Shown piece by piece: positions 1 to 5,182 of a stretch of DNA of 6,244 bases. Origin of the DNA: an uncultured Gammaproteobacteria bacterium. GTDB taxonomy: Bacteria; Pseudomonadota; Gammaproteobacteria; Pseudomonadales; DT-91. A program made the position numbers and the translations under genes. Each line of letters starts with the position of its first letter. The stretch's first letter is position 1. The stretch lies in NCBI GenBank assembly GCA_929200485.1, contig CAKMZU010000216.1, positions 1 through 6,244 on the forward strand, in the 5' to 3' direction. The notes below the pieces were generated by a model. It saw only the letters and a program-made list of their open reading frames with translations. It had not been told where the DNA came from and ran no database searches.

Positions 1-125
1 TAAGGTGTCTAACATTAACGGCAACCTTCGCCTTACTGAAAACCTTGAAATTCAGTGCAGAATCTCAAAATCAATTATTAGAGGTGCCCTTGAAAACAAA
101 AGCCATTTTATGACCAGTCATTCGA

Positions 126-866
126 TTATTTGCTCTCGGCGCTTTGATTATCAAATGAGAGCGCGTCTTTCCCTAATTGACGTTTCAATAGATTTACTAG
201 CCAATTTTTACGCGTCTGTATAAGTTCTCCAGGTGCTGGAAGGTGTGCAAAATTAAAAACAACAGCCTTGTTTGCTTTATCTTTTATCACCAAATCAGTA
301 AATTCATCCCCATCAACTTTAGACAGATTAAATTGTTGAGATTCAGGCTTGTTTATATAAAAGCCTTCCCAGTAAGGATATGCTGTTTTTGTGTAATCGA
401 AGTTTGCAATATGGATAAAGCCAGTGACTGTTTTAAAACATATCTTCCTATCTCGTTTCAGATATTTTAGAAAATCTTCCCGTTCGGTTTTATCTGCTGT
501 CAAGGTGAAACCGCCAACGGGTGAGAAAAAACGTACTTTGTCATTTTCAATGGTTAAGATGATATTTGCATCTGTGAGTAAGCAATCATTTCTTGGTTTT
601 TCGAGTTGGATATTTTGGTGTTCGTTTTCCTCTTTAAACGTTTTCGCCTTGCCAAAGAGGTAACACAGTGCACGCCAATAAGGTGGATAAAAATTTTCCG
701 TCTTGATAAATGCCTGCAGCACCGCATCGCGGTTATCGTCTGAATATACAACACTTTGCGCCGAATACGAGGACAAGATAAGGGTCGGAATCAATAGCAA
801 TTCTACTGACAGGACGAACTTCGAAAACAAGCAAAAAAACCGATAAAAACTTAAAGACTGCAGCAA
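126..866 (-). CDS. Unrecognised protein with hydrophobic N-terminus, TTG start
   Basis: I do not recognise this family. The frame gives 246 residues. A basic/aromatic N-terminus is followed by a hydrophobic stretch at about residues 17-31 and then SSYSAQS, which reads as a signal peptide or single membrane anchor, so the rest is probably periplasmic or surface-exposed. The remainder is soluble and rich in Lys, Asp and aromatic residues (for example FYPPYW near 59-64 and YPYWEGFY near 163-170), with no catalytic motif I can name. The only start ahead of the hydrophobic segment is TTG at 864-866. A stop codon lies two codons upstream, and a weak AGGT sits about nine bases before the TTG. There is no other Met in the protein. 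The gene may therefore have lost its original 5' end, or one of the downstream TTG codons may be used. It lies 158 bases downstream of the CPBP-like gene, probably as a separate unit. Confidence 0.6.
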   Translation of the reverse strand: MLQSLSFYRFFCLFSKFVLSVELLLIPTLILSSYSAQSVVYSDDNRDAVLQAFIKTENFYPPYWRALCYLFGKAKTFKEENEHQNIQLEKPRNDCLLTDANIILTIENDKVRFFSPVGGFTLTADKTEREDFLKYLKRDRKICFKTVTGFIHIANFDYTKTAYPYWEGFYINKPESQQFNLSKVDGDEFTDLVIKDKANKAVVFNFAHLPAPGELIQTRKNWLVNLLKRQLGKDALSFDNQSAESK

Positions 867-1024
867 ATTTTAAAGACCTACAACGAACTTTTTTCTACAC
901 CAAAAAAACGTGTATTGACAGAACAAAATCAAACCAACGGTTTAACTTTGGAAGATACTGTTTCAGAGCGCTTATCTATCAAGAAGTTCAAACAGAATTA
1001 TGCGTAGAAGTCATTTATGTATCA

Positions 1025-1789
1025 TTAAAGACCGACTGCTGCTACAAAAAATCCTGCAATAGATGATGATAAAATCAATGCATAAAAAGCGGCATACAAA
1101 GTACCCGTCCTCAAACAAAGCCATGAAAGGACGAGTGTCATCAAACAATGATCCAAAAAGCTCATAAACCCAAGCTGGCTATAAAAAACCGATTGAACTA
1201 AAAACATCATGGGTAAAACCATCAATCCAAGCGAATTAATAATCCCCAAAAGTAACAATCCTTGAAAAAAGATGACTTGCGTCATAAGGCTCAAAGTAAA
1301 AGCCGTCCAGGCAAAAAACCAGGCGATCCAATGCAGATGATCAAACCGATCGACCAGCTCTGTATGAATTAATCCAATGATCGCCAACACTAAAAGAAAA
1401 ATGCTCACACAAAAACCTAATAGGGGCAGCTCGGTCGTTCCTTTTTGCAGCAACGATCGATGATTGCTTCCAATTAACGCTTCACTTTGGTTAGTCAGAG
1501 GCAGCGCAAAAAGACCGGCGGTTAACAGGGTAGTCAGCAAGAAAATGAAATAAAAAGGGGGGGTATCAAACCCTAGGTAAAAGCCTGCGGTAATCCAATC
1601 AATGCCATAGGTGATAACAATGAGCATGCCTGATGCCAGTATATACCGTAAAGAAACAGACTTGGATTTTTGCTGATCAAAAAACAAACGAATGGGGTAT
1701 CTGGCTTCAAGCCATGCCCACTCCTTTTTCAAACTGCATGCCAGCTGATTTAAAAGGGAAGTAAAGTGCATAAAAGGCCTGGTATTCAT
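1025..1789 (-). CDS. CPBP/CAAX-protease-like integral membrane protein, catalytic residues lost
   Basis: This 254-residue polytopic inner-membrane protein has hydrophobic segments at roughly 49-72, 78-98, 121-142, 154-180, 184-203, 213-226 and 230-252. The C-terminal half resembles the CPBP (CAAX protease and bacteriocin-processing, Abi) family. QVIFFQG at 171-177 lines up with the family's EExxFRG motif, and LRTGTLYAAFYALILSSSI at 226-244 lines up with the RTGSLW...H...N motif. The residues needed for catalysis are absent: Glu-Glu is Gln-Val, the motif Arg is Gln, and the last-motif His and Asn fall on Leu and Ser. It is thus probably a non-proteolytic derivative or a distant relative; the family call rests on the RTGTLY segment and topology. 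The ATG at 1787-1789 is preceded only by a weak AATAAG. A second Met at 1769-1771 has AGG at good spacing and could be the real start, shortening the protein by six residues. It follows waaC by 70 bases in the same direction. Confidence 0.65.
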   Translation of the reverse strand: MNTRPFMHFTSLLNQLACSLKKEWAWLEARYPIRLFFDQQKSKSVSLRYILASGMLIVITYGIDWITAGFYLGFDTPPFYFIFLLTTLLTAGLFALPLTNQSEALIGSNHRSLLQKGTTELPLLGFCVSIFLLVLAIIGLIHTELVDRFDHLHWIAWFFAWTAFTLSLMTQVIFFQGLLLLGIINSLGLMVLPMMFLVQSVFYSQLGFMSFLDHCLMTLVLSWLCLRTGTLYAAFYALILSSSIAGFFVAAVGL

Positions 1790-1859
1790 CTTATTATTCA
1801 GTACGACTGGAAAAATCAGTACTTTATTAAGAATAGACCTTAATGAATTATTTCATGAA

Positions 1860-2888
1860 TTACAGCTTTGTCATCAGTGCTGCCTTTAAGGCATCAACAA
1901 CTATCTCAGGTTGAAGAGAATCATAGCAAGGTGGAGGCTCTCCTTGACTGACTTTTGGGCAATCTTTCTGCATGCATGGTGCACAATCAATGGTTGTCTG
2001 AAGGCTTTTGGCATTAATGCCTACTACACCGGTTAATAATGGATTGGTTGATCCATAAAGCCCGATGGTGACGGTATCAAGGGCTGCAGCAATATGACTT
2101 AACCCTGTATCGCTGCCGATGACAAATTCAGCTTGCTGGAGCCAATAAGCCAATTCACCTAAAGACAATTTGGGTAGAACTTCAGCCGTTGAGAGAGAGG
2201 CAATTTCCCTTGCAACGGCTTTTTCCTGATCATCACCAAAAGGAAGATACGAATGATACCCCTCCTCTGTCAATCGATTGGCCAACTGCTGCCAATGCAT
2301 TTTAGGCCAGATTTTACTCGACCAGTTTGTTCCATGCAGAAATACACCGAATGGTTTTTGTAACTTTGCATGCAACTTGTCAGGTTTCGGCACCGATAAA
2401 CCAAACCCCATGGTTGCAGGCTCCGAATAGCCAAGAGCCCTGGCAAATAGCTCACGGTTTCTATCAATTGCTGTTAAAGAACGGCTGATATTAAATTTAC
2501 GGGTATAAAAAAAACTGGCTATTGGCTCTCGAATGCTGTGTTTATCAAAGCCTGCCTTTTCACATGTTAGCCAGCGAATCATCATGGCACTTTTAAATAA
2601 GCCTTGCGCATCAATCACCAAATCATACTCTTCAGCCAGAAGCTTATGTTTGAGCGCTTTGATTTCCGATCTGGTTTCTTTACTAAAAAAACTACTTCGC
2701 CAGCGGCGTATCGCAGAAGTATGGACTTTTTTGACAAAAGGGTGCCAGTAAGGGACTTGTTCGAAGGACTCCTCAACCAGCCAGTGGCATTCAATATCAG
2801 GCCGTGAAAGTGAAAAATCATTCACAGCTGGCATGGTATGAATCAAGTCCCCCAATGAGGTAGTTTTAACAATCAGAACCTTTTGCAT
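1860..2888 (-). CDS. waaC: Lipopolysaccharide heptosyltransferase I
   Basis: A GT9-family glycosyltransferase of 342 residues, close to E. coli WaaC in length. It transfers the first L-glycero-D-manno-heptose from ADP-heptose onto Kdo of the LPS inner core at the cytoplasmic face of the inner membrane. The N-terminal Rossmann half opens with KVLIVKTTSLGDLIHTMPA (residues 3-21), containing the family's Asp (D14) in the SLGD motif that acts in catalysis. The C-terminal half has LHGTNWSSKIWP (184-195), matching the conserved Lys loop, and GSDTGLSHIAAAL (258-270), the DTGLSH signature that binds the ADP-heptose phosphates. A Cys-rich tail follows (C302, C305, C310, C321), as in several heptosyltransferases. 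The frame can be extended upstream to a TTG at 2909. I place the start at the ATG at 2886-2888 because the family begins Met-x-Val-Leu-Ile-Val-Lys. It lies 58 bases after the Pta-like gene and is probably cotranscribed with it. Confidence 0.93.
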   Translation of the reverse strand: MQKVLIVKTTSLGDLIHTMPAVNDFSLSRPDIECHWLVEESFEQVPYWHPFVKKVHTSAIRRWRSSFFSKETRSEIKALKHKLLAEEYDLVIDAQGLFKSAMMIRWLTCEKAGFDKHSIREPIASFFYTRKFNISRSLTAIDRNRELFARALGYSEPATMGFGLSVPKPDKLHAKLQKPFGVFLHGTNWSSKIWPKMHWQQLANRLTEEGYHSYLPFGDDQEKAVAREIASLSTAEVLPKLSLGELAYWLQQAEFVIGSDTGLSHIAAALDTVTIGLYGSTNPLLTGVVGINAKSLQTTIDCAPCMQKDCPKVSQGEPPPCYDSLQPEIVVDALKAALMTKL

Positions 2889-2946
2889 AAAAGCCAGCCA
2901 AAAACTCAATTATAAGGCGTTTGGGCTTATTTAGTAACCCATCTGT

Positions 2947-4032
2947 TCAAGACTCGGAAAGCACTTTCATGATCAACTGCTCATCCAAGTGCTTTGCACA
3001 AAAGTCTTGGACACAGGTATTCAACGCTGAATCCTGCGGATTAGGCATAAAAATATTCTGTAATTTCCAGACCATACTTAGTAACGGTTCATGACTTTGC
3101 AAAACAGGCACTGACAAGGTTTTCGCTTTTTCCAGTAATTCTCGTCTTCGTTGCTCCTCGTGTATCAAATCCGATAAACTGCCAGATAACAAAATACCAC
3201 TGATATTTTCTTCATCTTTCAAGGCCGATTCGATCAAATCCAAACGATCCGCTGTGGTTACCAGTAATAGGCCTTTTACACCCTTAAAATTTTCCTTATT
3301 CCCGCAGCCCAAGAGGATGGATCGTATACGGGTATCTTTACGCCCCTCATTCAACCATACAAGAGAGAAAATCTTTTCAAGATATGACAATTTTGGCGAA
3401 ATCAAATCAATGGACCAGGGTATTGCTCCCAACAACGGAATTTTTTTCTCTTTTGCTATGGGTAAGTGCGCCAATTTTTCAAAAACCTTTTTTGAAGGAG
3501 GCTTAATTGACTTTTCTGGGCAAAGCTTCCCATGTCGATCTCTAGGTGCTCCCAGTTTATTTAAGATAAAGCCCACCACAGGAAGGTTAAGCAACTGATA
3601 TGCCTCGAGCGCGATATCCAATCGGGAATTCATCATTGTTAAATCATCTGCCGTTCCAGACCCGACCAGAACGATTTTCGCAGATAAAGCCTCAGCTAAT
3701 TTAGCATTAATTTTTTCAGCATTCGGTGTCTCTTTATCAACCGTTAGACCTAAAACCAAGGCCTGCCTGGATTGACAACATCTTTCATGAAAGGTTTCTA
3801 CCAGCTGATCGACAACTTGATCAATTGAGACATGAAGGTAGTGAGCAAGTGCCAGCCTACTGAGAGCAGGTTGGACAGATAAAAAATCTGCCATAAAACA
3901 AGAGCGTTGCTTAACCGGCAAAAAGAAATCTAGAGAAAGGTGATTCGCCTGAGCTATTTTGATGATGGCTGCACAAACTGAGGAAGCACCAGCTCCAAGG
4001 CCTGCCGGTGCGATTAATAGAGTCTTGGCCAA
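2947..4032 (-). CDS. Phosphate acetyltransferase N-terminal (regulatory) half only
   Basis: At 361 residues this matches the first half of long-form Pta (E. coli Pta is about 714 residues). Residues 1 to ~210 form the BioD/P-loop-like domain: IAPAGLGAGASSV near the start, VGFILNKLGAPRDRHG at 153-168 and LGAIPWSIDLI at 201-211. Residues ~225-325 correspond to the DRTGG-type domain, with LNEGRKDTRIRSI (227-239) and GLLLVTTADRLDLI (254-267) in register with E. coli. The protein stops just before the acetyltransferase domain (PTA_PTB), and the next gene downstream is waaC, so acetyl-CoA/acetyl-phosphate exchange is not expected from it alone. In full-length Pta this region mediates oligomerisation and metabolite control. 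Here it might regulate a separate catalytic subunit or be a relic; the smoothly coding sequence favours a maintained protein. The start is TTG (4030-4032) with AAGGTG six bases upstream. An in-frame stop at 4054-4056 and no ATG or GTG in between make this start secure. Confidence 0.88.
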   Translation of the reverse strand: MAKTLLIAPAGLGAGASSVCAAIIKIAQANHLSLDFFLPVKQRSCFMADFLSVQPALSRLALAHYLHVSIDQVVDQLVETFHERCCQSRQALVLGLTVDKETPNAEKINAKLAEALSAKIVLVGSGTADDLTMMNSRLDIALEAYQLLNLPVVGFILNKLGAPRDRHGKLCPEKSIKPPSKKVFEKLAHLPIAKEKKIPLLGAIPWSIDLISPKLSYLEKIFSLVWLNEGRKDTRIRSILLGCGNKENFKGVKGLLLVTTADRLDLIESALKDEENISGILLSGSLSDLIHEEQRRRELLEKAKTLSVPVLQSHEPLLSMVWKLQNIFMPNPQDSALNTCVQDFCAKHLDEQLIMKVLSES

Positions 4033-4084
4033 GGAAGCACCTTCGTAATCACATCAATGCGCCTAAGCTAACACCCCACAACCA

Positions 4085-4113
4085 TTTAAACAACTAATTT
4101 CGCACTACTACAA
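4085..4113 (-). promoter_or_regulatory. Candidate promoter for the pta-like/waaC unit
   Basis: Reading the minus strand, TTGTAG (4113-4108) and TTTAAA (4090-4085) sit 17 bases apart. This is a plausible sigma70 pair about 50 bases ahead of the TTG start at 4032. Both boxes match the consensus only partly (3/6 and 4/6), so this is a guess supported mainly by spacing and position. Confidence 0.28.
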
Positions 4114-4139
4114 CAATGATAATTAACAGTATTTTCAAG

Positions 4140-4152
4140 TTGAGTTACTCAA
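4140..4152. promoter_or_regulatory. Short inverted repeat in the divergent intergenic region
   Basis: TTGAG-TTA-CTCAA is a perfect 5-bp dyad with a three-base centre. It lies near the middle of the 269-base region between the divergent pta-like and lipoprotein genes, where an operator could act on both. No partner regulator is visible in the window, and a dyad of this size can occur by chance. Confidence 0.2.
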
Positions 4153-4195
4153 GCAGTCTACTACTTTTATATTTATCTTAAGCTAAGGGGATAAT

Positions 4196-4224
4196 TTGTT
4201 AGAAAATAAGGCGTTTATTAATTT
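4196..4224 (+). promoter_or_regulatory. Candidate promoter for the lipoprotein gene
   Basis: TTGTTA (4196-4201) and TAATTT (4219-4224) are 17 bases apart, about 78 bases upstream of the ATG at 4302. The stretch is very AT-rich, so alternatives such as the GATAAT at 4190-4195 cannot be excluded. Support comes from spacing and position only. Confidence 0.22.
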
Positions 4225-4301
4225 AAGTTAGGCTTTAGATACGGCTATTGGTACACTGCTTACGTTTTTTCCTTGTTAACATCGCCCAAGAACAATTAAG
4301 T

Positions 4302-5045
4302 ATGAAACTATCAGTTTTTAAATCTCAACAAAGCAATCTTGCTTTATTATTTAAACACCTTACTGCTATTGTAGGTTTACTTTGCCTTGTGGGATGCAGT
4401 GCGTATAAAACTAACTCAGAACTTAGCTTTCTAAAAAGATATCCATCACAAGAACCTGACATACATATTGGTAAAGTCGATGTGGGTAATGAAGAATTAG
4501 ATTACCTCGGTTGGATTGATGCAAAAGTCAGTAAACCACATATGTTGGCTACAGCCCCGACGGAAGCTCAGGTTAACCTGGTGTTAGCAGAGCTCGCAAA
4601 GCCTCTGCAAGCAGATGCAGTAACTTTTGTCACCTATAAGCGAGGGCTAGCTGGACAAACCATTGAGGCGAGAGGACAGGCTGTTCGATTTAAAAACCCG
4701 GTAACACAGCGAAAGTATTCAAAAACCAGTGGCCAAGCGCAAATTGTTTCAAGCCCACGAAATAGCTCAACGATGATGCCTTATACAAAACCTGCAACTG
4801 CAGTTATCCAGCCCAGCTACCAGCCTCCAAGAGAACCAAAACTTGCCACACCTATTGTCAGTGCAGCAGCAACCAGCCCTATCATGCCTGGCACCCTAAA
4901 ATTCCTTGATGATGATGCTTTGGCGTTGATTATCTCAAATGCTATCTATGTGATTGAGCAATCGAAAGCGCTGAATCGAAAAGATCTTCAGCTTTCCGCT
5001 CAAACGATTAAGGCACTGGCTGAACAGGCAAAAACTGTCGAATAA
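4302..5045 (+). CDS. Outer-membrane-type lipoprotein with proline-rich linker
   Basis: A lipoprotein of 247 residues. Residues 1-32 are a type II signal peptide ending in the lipobox LVGC, with Cys32 as the predicted lipidated residue. The residues after it are Ser-Ala rather than Asp, which favours sorting to the outer membrane by Lol. Residues ~54-130 form a compact alpha/beta domain (GKVDVGNEELDYLGWIDAKV, then a helix ending in AKPLQADAVTFVTY and GQAVRF). Its pattern of a helix followed by an 'A-DAV' strand recalls YbjQ/RcsF-like domains; this is a loose resemblance, not an assignment. Residues ~131-196 are a Ser/Thr/Pro/Gln-rich low-complexity linker that could span periplasm. Residues ~200-247 are predicted helical and highly charged. 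The frame also extends to a TTG at 4248, but the ATG at 4302 puts the signal peptide at the N-terminus with normal length. The ribosome-binding site is weak. It is transcribed away from the pta-like gene and ends at a hairpin. Confidence 0.82.
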   Translation: MKLSVFKSQQSNLALLFKHLTAIVGLLCLVGCSAYKTNSELSFLKRYPSQEPDIHIGKVDVGNEELDYLGWIDAKVSKPHMLATAPTEAQVNLVLAELAKPLQADAVTFVTYKRGLAGQTIEARGQAVRFKNPVTQRKYSKTSGQAQIVSSPRNSSTMMPYTKPATAVIQPSYQPPREPKLATPIVSAAATSPIMPGTLKFLDDDALALIISNAIYVIEQSKALNRKDLQLSAQTIKALAEQAKTVE

Positions 5046-5048
5046 GAG

Positions 5049-5074
5049 TTTCTGGCATGGATATATGCCAGAAA
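5049..5074. terminator. Perfect 10-bp hairpin between convergent genes
   Basis: TTTCTGGCAT and its exact complement ATGCCAGAAA flank the six-base loop GGATAT. The hairpin begins three bases after the stop of the lipoprotein gene and lies about 110 bases past the stop of the convergent right-hand gene. Neither strand has a U-tract beyond the arm itself, so it is not a textbook intrinsic terminator. It could still end transcription in either direction or protect mRNA 3' ends. Confidence 0.55.
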
Positions 5075-5182
5075 ACAGCGTAAAGAACGTCCTGTTATTT
5101 ATGGTTAACGCATCATGCAAATACCTTAAAGGCGATTATCTTTTCAGGCAGAGTCAAACGGTTACCTAACAGACAAAATATA

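Noticed and set aside
71..121. Tiny minus-strand ORF (16 codons, starting MTGHKMAF) just after the 126-866 gene
   Set aside because: Too short, no clear ribosome-binding site and no family evidence.
5..223. GTG-started 72-residue frame on the plus strand
   Set aside because: More than the second half lies antisense to the 126-866 gene and no ribosome-binding site can be seen; better treated as non-coding or relic sequence.
1790..1859. Terminator between waaC and the CPBP-like gene
   Set aside because: Only short AT-rich dyads such as ATTAAG/CTTAAT are present, with no GC-rich stem followed by a T-run.
2889..2909. Longer waaC beginning at TTG 2909
   Set aside because: It would add seven residues before the conserved family start and has no ribosome-binding site; ATG at 2888 fits the family.
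3254..3598. 114-residue plus-strand frame
   Set aside because: Wholly antisense to the well-supported Pta-like gene, with no independent support.
4248..4301. Longer lipoprotein beginning at TTG 4248
   Set aside because: The extra 18 residues would displace the signal peptide from the N-terminus; ATG at 4302 gives a normal lipoprotein leader.
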